Below, one piece after another: positions 6,083-15,600 of a stretch of 23,718 nucleotides of DNA. A program made the translations under genes and the position numbers. The stretch comes from a virus. Location of the stretch: positions 1-23,718 of the IMG/VR virus record IMGVR_UViG_3300032086_001022; one strand, given 5' to 3'. Below the pieces are notes generated by a model. The model was not told the origin of the DNA. It made no database searches and was given only the letters and a program-made list of their open reading frames with translations. The first letter of the stretch is position 1; each line of letters starts with the position of its first letter.

Positions 6083-6442
6083 TTAATCAGGTTTTGATGG
6101 CCAGTTGTCTGCCTCTCTCCATTCTAGTGGATTAGTAATACTTTCAGGTAAATCTCTTAATTGCTGTCTGTATGTTGCCCATTCTGCTCTTTTACTAGAA
6201 GTAAGAACATCTCCAGATTGTGTCCAATCAGATTCAGCTAATTTTAGATTTCTATCATCTCTGATACCTTGTAATATATCATCATTAGACATAGGTGCTC
6301 TAGGTAAGGGTACGTTACCTTCAGCTAACCATTCTTTATAGATGCTTAATTGCTGACTAGGAGGACCATCTGTAAAGATAGTATATTTTTCTTCTAGATG
6401 CATAATTTCATTACCTTCTTCATTAACTATCTGATATGACAT
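6083..6442 (-). CDS. Tail fibre assembly chaperone (Phage_tail_APC type), 119 aa
   Basis: From the ATG at 6442 the protein is 119 residues. It has the C-terminal signature of phage tail fibre assembly chaperones: RDDRNLKLAESDWTQ (61-75), an acidic/Ser linker, then WATYRQQLRDLPE (88-100) and a Trp-Pro end (NWPSKP). An in-frame ATG at 6460 would add six residues, but it has no ribosome binding site and lies inside the fibre gene. The ATG at 6442 overlaps the fibre TAA by one base and has AGGAG seven bases upstream, so it is preferred. Such proteins act in the host cytoplasm, helping trimeric fibres fold, and are normally encoded directly after the fibre they serve, as here. That makes the collagen-like fibre its probable client. 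Confidence 0.82.
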   Translation of the reverse strand: MSYQIVNEEGNEIMHLEEKYTIFTDGPPSQQLSIYKEWLAEGNVPLPRAPMSNDDILQGIRDDRNLKLAESDWTQSGDVLTSSKRAEWATYRQQLRDLPESITNPLEWREADNWPSKPD

Positions 6443-8553
6443 TATAACTCTCCTAACCATTCAATTTTACCATATGGATGACTTCCTCCATCTGATACTT
6501 GATTTACTCTATTACCACCTGAAACTACAGTTTTAGTATGCCCATAAGACATATTATATCTTAAACGACTTATACCTTCAGGTGATGCTTGACCGACTGC
6601 AAAACTGTTTACTGTATAGCCACCAGAACGTCCAAGGTGACTATTATTATCAGGTACTATATCTAAAACAAACGTTGTATTACGAGTACCAGTACCAGAA
6701 CCTTTACGTATCCATCTTGCTGTACTTCCTCTAACGTTTGGCATTATAGCATTTGTAAATACTGCTCCTCCAAATACTGAATCAGCTGCTGCAGCACAAA
6801 TAAGTTGCATATCTATATCAGCATCTGTTTTAGCATAATATCTTTGCATCTGTACTGCTTTTAAAGCAGGATCTGGTCGAACAAATGGTGTAGCAACGCT
6901 TCCCTTTTCAAGCTGTACATTTGATATGTATAGGAAGTCACCTACATTTGCATCAGAAATATCACACCAAATCATAACCGCTAGATTCTGAATAGTACTT
7001 GGACTAGGATCGGCAAAACTAGCTGTAATGGTTACATCTGTAAATTCAGAATCAGATATATTTAAATTTACTGGTGAATTTTCATAGTTAAAATTAGTAT
7101 TAAGAGTAGGGTTAGTAGCATCAGCATTCCATGCCGATATTGGATCATTAGATAAACCATTAGTACCCCCATACCATGAAATAATAGCTGCCTTAACATT
7201 ATCAATAGTAGTTGCATCAGATGTTTTTGCTTTAAAAGATAAAGTGGCAACACCTGCCTCAATAATATCCTGACAATTTTGTCTTTCAATATATTGTATT
7301 ATTCCAAATTTACTTCCTGTGGTTTCAACATCAAATCTAAATGCATATTGTTCTTTACCATGTGTGTAAGTTGGTGTGTTAGTAGTTTCACGACCTAAAT
7401 CAACTATGTTATTACCATCACTAATTAACTTCCATCTATCACAGACATATTCTGTATCACTATTGATTGCAAAATCATCATTAGAGAAAACATTATCTAT
7501 TGAAGTTCCTCTTTGCCAATATTCAAAGTTACCGTTCATTATAGCATTATGTGTACCAAAAGATGTATTTGATTCTGCAAAAGCCGTTACAACTGTATTA
7601 CCGGTTAATGCTGTATCTCCTTTATCGCCTTTTTGACCTAGTTCTCCTTTTTGTCCTTTTTGACCCTTCTCACCTTTTTGACCTTTTAGTCCAACAATAT
7701 TAAATGTACTTGCATCGGAGTTTGTAAAGGTTGTTGTATTAGTACCGTCATCAAAAGATGCACTATTAATTTGTTCACCTTTTTGTCCTAGTTCACCTTT
7801 CTGACCTTTTTGTCCTTTTTCACCTTTTTGACCTTTATCACCATATCGAATAAAGTTCAATGCAAGTGTGTCACCATTTGCATATGCAACATTGGCTGTT
7901 TCAATACAACTAACTCCTGTAAATTGTACAAAACCTGTATTGGCTACAACTGTACTATAGGTAAAGGATTGTGTTTTTGTTGTATCATCAATATCTTTAA
8001 TAACTATTGTACCTGCTGGATCTGAATTACCATCATCTAAAGTTGCAAGAAATGCTGCAACATTTGCACCACCAACTATTTTATTATCTACTGCAATAAC
8101 ATTTGCAGCCGCGTTATTGGCACTATTAAATATAATAGTATTATCACCTGGATCTGAATCAGTATCTATTACTGAATTATCAAATGTGAAAGAATAATTA
8201 TCATCGTATGTTTTTAATGGATATCTACTTGATCCATCATTTGTAAATTCCCATCTATCATTTACCTCATTCCAAGATAGTTCAACATTAGCTGATGAAC
8301 CTCTATTTACTGTTACTGATACATTACTACCTGGTGGATCAGATAATGTTAATCCATCTGAAAATACAAGTGATGTGTTTTGTGTTGAAAGAGCAGCTGT
8401 TATTTCTGCATTACCAGTAACAGTTAGATTTTCTATGGTTACTGAATTTGATAATTGAATTGCACCGTTTACGGTAAGATCACCTGTAACGTTTAAATTT
8501 TCCGTTACATCTAAGCCATACTTTACTCTAAAGTTTTGATTATTTGCTGCCAT
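6442..8553 (-). CDS. Tail fibre with two collagen-like Gly-X-Lys tracts, 703 aa
   Basis: The N-terminus (NFRVKYGLDVTENLNVTGDLTV) and the part to about residue 115 (strand-rich 'VTIENLTVTGNAEI', 'ELSWNEVNDRWEFTNDG') are of the type shared by cyanophage fibres. Residues 238-261 (8 triplets) and 288-314 (9 triplets) are perfect Gly-X-Y repeats with 13 Lys, all at Y, and no Pro; a 26-residue non-collagen spacer separates them. Residues about 336-570 form a fibre module, MNGNFEYWQRGTS through QLEKGSVATPF and ALKAVQMQRYY, which in other phages looks like a galactose-binding or carbohydrate-binding fold. A distinct Gly/Ser/Asn-rich domain ends the protein and is the likely receptor-binding tip. An AGGGAAG Shine-Dalgarno precedes the ATG. 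The collagen tracts imply a trimer. The next two genes are a fibre chaperone and a collagen-lysine modifying enzyme, so the tract lysines are likely its targets. Confidence 0.88.
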   Translation of the reverse strand: MAANNQNFRVKYGLDVTENLNVTGDLTVNGAIQLSNSVTIENLTVTGNAEITAALSTQNTSLVFSDGLTLSDPPGSNVSVTVNRGSSANVELSWNEVNDRWEFTNDGSSRYPLKTYDDNYSFTFDNSVIDTDSDPGDNTIIFNSANNAAANVIAVDNKIVGGANVAAFLATLDDGNSDPAGTIVIKDIDDTTKTQSFTYSTVVANTGFVQFTGVSCIETANVAYANGDTLALNFIRYGDKGQKGEKGQKGQKGELGQKGEQINSASFDDGTNTTTFTNSDASTFNIVGLKGQKGEKGQKGQKGELGQKGDKGDTALTGNTVVTAFAESNTSFGTHNAIMNGNFEYWQRGTSIDNVFSNDDFAINSDTEYVCDRWKLISDGNNIVDLGRETTNTPTYTHGKEQYAFRFDVETTGSKFGIIQYIERQNCQDIIEAGVATLSFKAKTSDATTIDNVKAAIISWYGGTNGLSNDPISAWNADATNPTLNTNFNYENSPVNLNISDSEFTDVTITASFADPSPSTIQNLAVMIWCDISDANVGDFLYISNVQLEKGSVATPFVRPDPALKAVQMQRYYAKTDADIDMQLICAAAADSVFGGAVFTNAIMPNVRGSTARWIRKGSGTGTRNTTFVLDIVPDNNSHLGRSGGYTVNSFAVGQASPEGISRLRYNMSYGHTKTVVSGGNRVNQVSDGGSHPYGKIEWLGEL
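6450..6454 (-). promoter_or_regulatory. Shine-Dalgarno that sets the chaperone start
   Basis: AGGAG on the minus strand, seven bases before the ATG at 6442-6440. The upstream in-frame ATG at 6460 has no such site. The site lies within the last codons of the fibre gene. Confidence 0.75.
7612..7692 (-). repeat. Collagen-like tract 2 (9 Gly-X-Y triplets)
   Basis: Encodes GLK GQK GEK GQK GQK GEL GQK GDK GDT. Seven of nine triplets end in Lys and none contains Pro. A 20-residue core is identical to tract 1 although many codons differ at the third base. Confidence 0.92.
7771..7842 (-). repeat. Collagen-like tract 1 (8 Gly-X-Y triplets)
   Basis: Encodes GDK GQK GEK GQK GQK GEL GQK GEQ. Six of eight triplets end in Lys; Lys-Gly-Glu steps, known to stabilise collagen helices through ion pairs, occur in place of Pro. 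Confidence 0.92.
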
Positions 8554-8575
8554 TTAGCTTCCCTATCCACTAAAA

Positions 8576-9403
8576 TTATTCGAATGCTGTTTGTATAAAA
8601 TTGAATGTACTATTTACTGCAGAGTTACATAATAATTCAAAATGAGTAGCATTAGCAGAAACACTATAGGTAATAAATTGACTACCTGTATGTACTGAAC
8701 CGTATTCAGTTACATGGGCATTACTTGATCCATATACAACAATAAGTTCTGTTAATGATCTATTGTCAGCATTTGCAGTTTCAAATGCATTCAAAGTATA
8801 TTTAGCACTTTTATAATCTGATATTGCAACATTAGTAATTGTATTTGTAGTAGTATCATCACCACTAGTCCAAGTAAGTGCAATTGTGTTACAATATAGT
8901 TGTGCTTCTCCTGTAAATGTAATTTTATTATTTACTGAAATATCACCTGTTATCGTAACTGATGAATCTACTTCAATATTTGATGTTGCAGTAATATCAA
9001 ATGTAGCCGTATTAACTGTTAGATTAGCTACATTCACATAAACGTTCTGTGATGCATCTCCTACAGACGTATTTGATGTTATTGTTAAAGAGTTAGAAGA
9101 TATTGTGGTACTATAACCGGTTACTGTTACATTACTTGAAACTGTACTATTTGAAAACCCTACACTTAAAGCTGCATGAGCTGCTGTATTACCAGCTTCA
9201 CCACCTATTACTGCTTCAGTCTTTAAATTATTAGCTGAAAGTAATCCAATAACATTTACATTACCAGATGTATTGGCCCCTGCCTGTGTTGAATCAGCTG
9301 TTACTGCATATACTGACATTGAATCTGCAAGCTGGTTAGTTGTCTCAACCCATCCTGCAAATGTTCCTGTTGCTATAACAACATTTGATACGCTTCTAGT
9401 CAT
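8576..9403 (-). CDS. Fibre-like structural protein, 275 aa
   Basis: The N-terminus contains 'FAGWVETTNQLADSMSVYAVTA' (residues about 14-36), a helical phage-fibre attachment pattern. Residues about 45-160 are short repeated strands with TVTG/ITSN/VTI units, typical of a beta-structured shaft. The C-terminal 100 residues (DYKSAKYTLNAFETANADNRSLTELIVVYGSSNAHVTEYGSV... to FNFIQTAFE) match a beta-sandwich end domain found on many marine phage structural proteins ('AKY......R..TE.LVV....A..TEYG'). The ATG overlaps the 72-residue gene by eight bases. The 22-base gap to the collagen-like fibre downstream suggests the two are made together; this may be the proximal fibre part or an adapter that connects fibre to baseplate, which is inference. 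Confidence 0.78.
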   Translation of the reverse strand: MTRSVSNVVIATGTFAGWVETTNQLADSMSVYAVTADSTQAGANTSGNVNVIGLLSANNLKTEAVIGGEAGNTAAHAALSVGFSNSTVSSNVTVTGYSTTISSNSLTITSNTSVGDASQNVYVNVANLTVNTATFDITATSNIEVDSSVTITGDISVNNKITFTGEAQLYCNTIALTWTSGDDTTTNTITNVAISDYKSAKYTLNAFETANADNRSLTELIVVYGSSNAHVTEYGSVHTGSQFITYSVSANATHFELLCNSAVNSTFNFIQTAFE

Positions 9404-9614
9404 TTTTCTCTAATAATCCTTTAACTAAAATTTTTAAATCTCTTAATTCATCTTCTAGCTTACCGATTCTTTCATCTTTCATCTTTACCGATAATCTATC
9501 TTTTCTTTGTTGCTTATATAATTTATAAGCATGTACATTAGTATTTATTAAGGCATTAGACTCTTTATCTCTTTTAAAATCAGTAAGTGGTGTTTTTAAT
9601 AACTCTCTTTCCAT
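9396..9614 (-). CDS. Small coiled-coil protein, 72 aa
   Basis: A 72-residue, very charged protein: MERELLKTPLTDFKRDKESN, a helical middle 'AYKLYKQQRKDRLSVKMKDERIG' and 'KLEDELRDLKILVKGLLEKND', a short leucine-zipper-like coil. The ATG shares one base with the TAA of the giant DUF4815 gene (TAATG) and has no good Shine-Dalgarno, so its translation probably depends on ribosomes finishing that gene. Its 3' end overlaps the next gene by eight bases. It is a real gene by its coupling, its in-frame coverage of an otherwise empty stretch and its biased composition. Function unknown; an oligomerisation or assembly factor for the neighbouring fibre is possible. Confidence 0.72.
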   Translation of the reverse strand: MERELLKTPLTDFKRDKESNALINTNVHAYKLYKQQRKDRLSVKMKDERIGKLEDELRDLKILVKGLLEKND

Positions 9615-12600
9615 TATACTGATACTGCTACTGCCCTTAAATCATCAACCTCTGGTACATTATATTCATTTTCAGAAAGTAATACTATCTTAATTGCTAG
9701 ATGTTTATAACCATCATACGCTCTATTCTCACTATCATGATATCTTACTTCATTACTATTTTGATTATACTTGAATGCTTCACCTTTATTAGTAATTTTT
9801 TGTATGCTAGCAGAAGATGATGCTGTACCTAATGTTGCACTTATTTCAAAAGAACCTGCAACTGGTGTATTTGCAACACTTACAACTTCGTAATCATCTT
9901 CATCATCTGTATATACAACTTTAATTAAATCGTTATTTGCTAGTTCTGAATCGTATGAAGAACCTATACCGTTAATAGTAGTATTAGTACCAGTTGCATT
10001 TGTTGTTGCTGCTCCTGCAATAACTGATACTACTGGTGTTTTCTTAAATGTAAACTCATACTCTTTTAAATCACCACTATTTAAAGATGAACTGAATACA
10101 CCTGCATCAGTAACTTGTCTTAATGGAGACCAGTCCTTATCTTCAAATAATTCTGGATCCTGACTACTTAATATTTTAGCATATACTTTAATATCAGATC
10201 CACTTGGTTTATATGCTCTTACAAATACTTTAACATCTTCTGCATCTAAACCATCTTCTAATACTAATCTCTTAGATATGTACTTACATGATGAATTACC
10301 ATATCTAGTATTTTCATCTGCATAGCTATTATTAATGTTATAGTTTATGACTAATACGCTTGATGGATTAACATCTACTACTGGTGATGTATCGTCATAT
10401 GTTGCAGTAAATTGAATATTTGCTGTAAATGATTTAGTAATTGTTGTACCACTAATTTCATTAGATCTACTTTTAACTACTGCTGTATCGTTACATTGTA
10501 AGACATTTTGTTCTGTAAATAGATGTGCTTCAGTAGCAGTACCACCACCTGACTTAGTTACCTCTGTATCTAAAGCAAGAGTTGTTTGAGATAAAATTAA
10601 ATTATTAATAAATGGTGTATACTTACTAAACTTAACATTATCTACACTAAAGAGTTTAGATTGTGCTTCTGATTGATCACCAACTAAGTATCCTAAGTAT
10701 GTACTATTTGCAGCTTCAAATAAATGTGTACTATTAGCTGAAGTACTATCTCTAAGATATAATTTTTGATCTGATGAATTATAGTAATCCATTCTACCAG
10801 TAACAACTTTTTGTAATACTGCTTTATTAAATGTATTGACAACATATGCAGGAGGTCTATTAACTGTAAATGAAGTACTATTTGCTGCCTGTACGGTAAA
10901 TACATCAAACTTTTCAGTTACTGCATAATGCTTATCGTTGGTAATAGTACTTACAAAAGCTACATCGACATTTAAACTTGTAGCGCTAGCAATAGAAACT
11001 ACCTGTCTTACTTCATCACCAATTTGTATGAAGTCACCTGCTGAATATTCATTACTAAAATCAGTAGTTGTTGAACTTGCATTAGTAACCGTTACTCCAG
11101 TTACTGTTACGTTTGCTGTACTTTCTGAATTACTTGTTCCATATATTACTAATACTTTATCATTTACAGATAATGTAGAAGTTAAATCGTTATTAGTAGT
11201 AATAACTCTACTTGATGTATTAGTTGTTAGAGCTGTATCAATATATGCATGATCCATTTGTGCAATATCTTCACCACCTGTGTAACTACCACTTGCAACA
11301 TTTACAGTTAAAAATTCATAATCACCGTTTTCTAATACTGCTGTTCCTGATTGACTACTAAACTCAGCCCTGTTAACTTTAAACTTAAGATCTTCACCCT
11401 GTATTGCAGAGAATGCCCTATTACTAGTAGAGGAGAATAATGTACCTAAACCCCAACTTTGATTAGATATTAAAGATGTATCAGTAACATCTGGTACACC
11501 TGGTTCAGATGTCCATACTCTATAATCTGGCGAGTTAGCATCAGGTGATATAACTATTGCATATTCAACACCTGCTTTTAAAACTAATGGTGAATTAAAA
11601 GTAAATTTAGTAGATGTTGCTGCTGTTGCACTAGTATTAATATCTGCAGGTCTCTTATATACTCTAGAATATGGTATTGATAAAGTAGTAGGATATCCTG
11701 TTTCTTGATCTACCTCTCTTAATTCAATAGCAACACCTCTTGTTGCATCTTTACCTTGAAAATATAATTCTACTGAGCTTACTAATAGATAATCACTTCC
11801 TTTTTGTCTATCTACAGTAAATGTTTGACATAATGGATCCCATGCTCTTACAACAATACTATGCCACTCTCTTCTGGTTGTTCTTGTTTGTGAGAATGTT
11901 CTTCTTGCAAAACTATGACCGCTTGATAAATCAAAATCTTTAGTATTAACTGTTAATGCAGTTGCAGCACCTGATGTACCAAATGATGCAAACTTACCTA
12001 TTGCTTTAGATGTAGCTGAATCTTCTGAAGCAAGAGTGTTAAAGTCCATAACTAAAAATTCTTTTTCCCCTGAGGTAAATGTATTTGCTGGCATGTTTAC
12101 TATAACAGCAAGTTCACCTGTTGAATTAGCAGTTAATGTTTGTGAACCAGTTTTAGATGCTGTCTCTAAGAAGTCATCAACAGAAAGTTCTCCAGTTACT
12201 GATTCAGGTAACAATCCAGGTCTACAACTACTAGATATATCTGTATTATCAAAAAATACAAAATGTTCTGCACCAGGTCTTAAACCATTGATATACAAGC
12301 ATATTTTTTGTGCTCTTATATAAGGATTAATAGATACACTGGTTAAGAAATTACCTACCTCATTTACTGATGATTTTGTTGGAGGTACTGTAATACCTTG
12401 AAATGATGTTCTTGTTGTAGTAGTAACAGTATTTTTATGAACTGTAGTTGAACTTGGTCTATTACCTATCCAATCTCTAGCCCATGCATTCCAATCATTT
12501 AAACCACTACCTTGGAAAACTAAATCTCTAGAACGGTTAGTTGTAGTAGAAGATGTTTGTGTAATAGCTCTATTAATTGCATTTTGCGCTCTTACTAATT

Positions 12601-15600
12601 GTGATATAGGATCAGCAATATTAATATTAATTGTTGAAGAGCCTGTAACATCTAAATCAAAGAAGTTATCAACTCTTGGTACAACTTGCATACTACCACC
12701 AAATGCCCAGTTATCTTCAACTAATGTTCTTTGTTTGTTTGCAATAGGTTGATTTACTAATGTTACTTCGCTAAATGGTAATGTAAGTATATTACCAGTC
12801 TTAGTAATATTAGAACTATCACCATTATTATATTTTAAATCAATTGGTACTGATGCCTCTTGTGGATGTAACCTTGATGTTGGTGCATCAATTTGTGCTT
12901 TATATTCACCATCGTTAAGATCAGATACAATATAATTATCCATCGCATCGACCATAAATCCATTCTTAAATAATTCTATTTGATTATTTGCATCGCTTGT
13001 TAATGTTTTAGCAATAGTATTAGATTCAAGAGTATTAATTAATGCATAATATTCTACTCTTTGTAATCTATTTTCTATATCCCTAATATCTTCCATTGTA
13101 TAACGTACTGTACTGTTATACTTAATAGAGTTTTGTAATTCAGGTCTCTTGGCATCATTAGCCTCTTTAGAAGATAACGTTGGAAATGGTGCAACATATA
13201 TCATTGCTAGTGGTAATGTTCTTACCTCTGTTGCTGGAGGTACTGGTGCATAACTTGGAATACCTTCTTTAATTCTTATTAGTCCATTTTCATCAACAAT
13301 TAATCTATCAATTCTACCTTGATATGCTTGAATATCAGTAGTAAAAGATCTTAATGGTGATGGGAAAAACTTTTCATTGGTATCAAAAGTTTCTGTATTA
13401 GATGGATCAATTGATGCAGCACCTGCAGTTGTTGCTGATACATCTGCTGTATTACTTACAATAGGTCTGCAGTCTATAGAATCTCTTAATGATAATGCAA
13501 GATCGGTTTGCTTAGAAACATATATTGGAATAGATTCTGTTCTAATTTTATTAGAAGGTAGAACTGTAGTTGTATCATCTACAGGATATGATTCTGTTGA
13601 GATATATTTACCTGTACCATGTGTAAATGCTTTAGCTTTAACTAAAAGATTAGAGCTTGAAGTTAGAGATAAAGTAGCACCAGGTGATAACTTAATATTA
13701 GATAATCCATAATAGTTATCTTTTTGACCATCATCTAATTCAAATTGATCTTGATAATTAGTACCAGTTTCAGAATATGTGTTACTTGTTCCTACATATA
13801 CTGCTTCAATAGAAAGTACATCTGGTACTCCTAAACTCCAAGGACCAGTAGTTGTATTAGCTAAACTATCTGTAGATAATTTAATATAGACTGGATTATT
13901 TAAAGTCTTAGCTCTTACTGTTGGTGAATCATTTTGTAAAATATTATGTACTGTAAAGTCGGTTGCTACATTTGTACCTGCACCTAGATTGACTGTTACA
14001 CTAGTAGTTGAATTAATTGTAATTTCTCTAGAGCCTTTAGTCATATCGATTGGAACGTTACCAGGAAAACCAATACTTGCAACTGCAGAAGCATTTGTAG
14101 TACCTGCATTAGTTCTTACAGATAGAGATTCATTATTAGTAATTGCAGTAATTTCTAATAAATCTGTAGCACTTGCACTGTCTTTAATTGATATAAAATC
14201 ACCTACAGTATAATCAGATGTAAATGATGTACCTGATCCAGTTACTGAATTAGAACCAGATGTCTTGCTTACTGTACCAGTATTATTTGCTAAGAAATGT
14301 ACATTTGAATGTGGTATAACTAACCATTCTTCTTTATTGGCGTCAGTTAAATTACCTGTACCATAAGGTAAAGTATTACCACCTGAAAAGGTTAATGTTG
14401 CAGAACCACCGGTAGTAAATGTAGCATTTGTAAATGCTTTAAATAAATATTCTTCATTGTTTAATTCTTTAATTGCAAACGTACCAGAATCAAATACTAA
14501 TTTATTCTGATCTGTATCTTTTAATTCTGCCTGACCTTGTGTATTTAAAACTAAATCTGCAACACCACTAGTTGCTACAAATACACTCTTTACATCTTTA
14601 AACGAACGTGATGCGTTCATTTTTATATCATATAAAAATAGTTTATATTGACAGTTAGGTTTACCTACAACACCACTATGATATTCAAAGCCTCTTACTC
14701 TTGCATTACCAATAGTAGTACCGGGATCGGCAATAGTACCAAGACCAATTGATACTGCATCTTCTGCTGTATCTTTTAATAATATTTGTTCACCGGTTTT
14801 AATATCAAACGTACCTGCTAACTCATCTACAATTATGTAATTACCAAAAGATGTATTAATTGTTTGGTTAGTATTATTTGCAAAATCATCGCCTTTTCTT
14901 TGTGCGATTCTAACATGATTTAATGTTTCAGCTCTTACACCGTTTACATAAGCTGTAACAGGGCCGACTACTAAATTATTATGAGTAGTGTTAGATGATA
15001 TGGCTTCAACATCTAACTTAACTGGTTTAAGAATATAATTACCACTTTCATCAAAAGTTCTTCTTGCTAGTTCTTTATTAACTGCGTTAAATTGTGTAGA
15101 TGTTCTATCTCTTACAATATTACCATTTTGATATTCTAATAAAACTAAAAACTCATTATTAGTAGTTGCATTAGCACTTGCCATAACTGTTAATGATGGC
15201 TCTAATTTTAATCTATTAGCACCTGGAGCGTTCTCATTTGGAGTTCCTGTTGCTACATCAAGAAGTGAACTATCGATATTACTATTTGAAATAGTTTCTA
15301 TTGTTCTAAAACCAACAACTTTATCATCGGGTAGATTAGAAAATTTTTCTACTACTATTTCTTGAGGTGCAACTCTAACAAAATGTCCTTTTTGAAATAT
15401 AACACCTTCGCTTGATTTAACTGTAGTACCTATACCAACAGAATTTGCTAATGAAGATACTGTTACTTCTGCAATGTAATTAATAGCGGTTAATGTAGCA
15501 CTACTACCAGTGCTTGTTGTAATAGATACGTTAGGTGTAGTAGTATATCCAGAACCTTTAGATGCCATAGATACATCAGTAATAGTACCAGATGCATCTG

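Noticed and set aside
6443-6460. Earlier in-frame ATG for the fibre chaperone (125 residues).
   Set aside because: No Shine-Dalgarno before 6460, whereas the ATG at 6442 has AGGAG at the right distance and a TAATG coupling with the fibre stop.
7068-7289. Leucine-rich open frame on the minus strand inside the fibre gene that could look like a membrane peptide.
   Set aside because: It is an out-of-frame shadow of a well-supported fibre gene; its hydrophobicity comes from reading ACT/GAT-type codons in another frame, and it has no ribosome binding site.
7612-7842. Paired direct repeats about 150 bases apart as a CRISPR-like or recombination-site element.
   Set aside because: They are coding Gly-X-Y tracts in frame with the fibre, only two copies, with third-base differences.
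9512-9530. Inverted repeat GCTTATA-TAATT-TATAAGC, with a TATAAATT near-match to the late promoter on the minus strand.
   Set aside because: It lies inside the 72-residue coding region, has one mismatch to the box, no nearby gene start and no U-run. Such symmetry is common by chance in AT-rich DNA.
12036-12323. Open frames on the plus strand, this one and others throughout the window.
   Set aside because: All lie opposite long, recognisable minus-strand genes, show Ser/Leu/Val-rich shadow composition and match no family I know.
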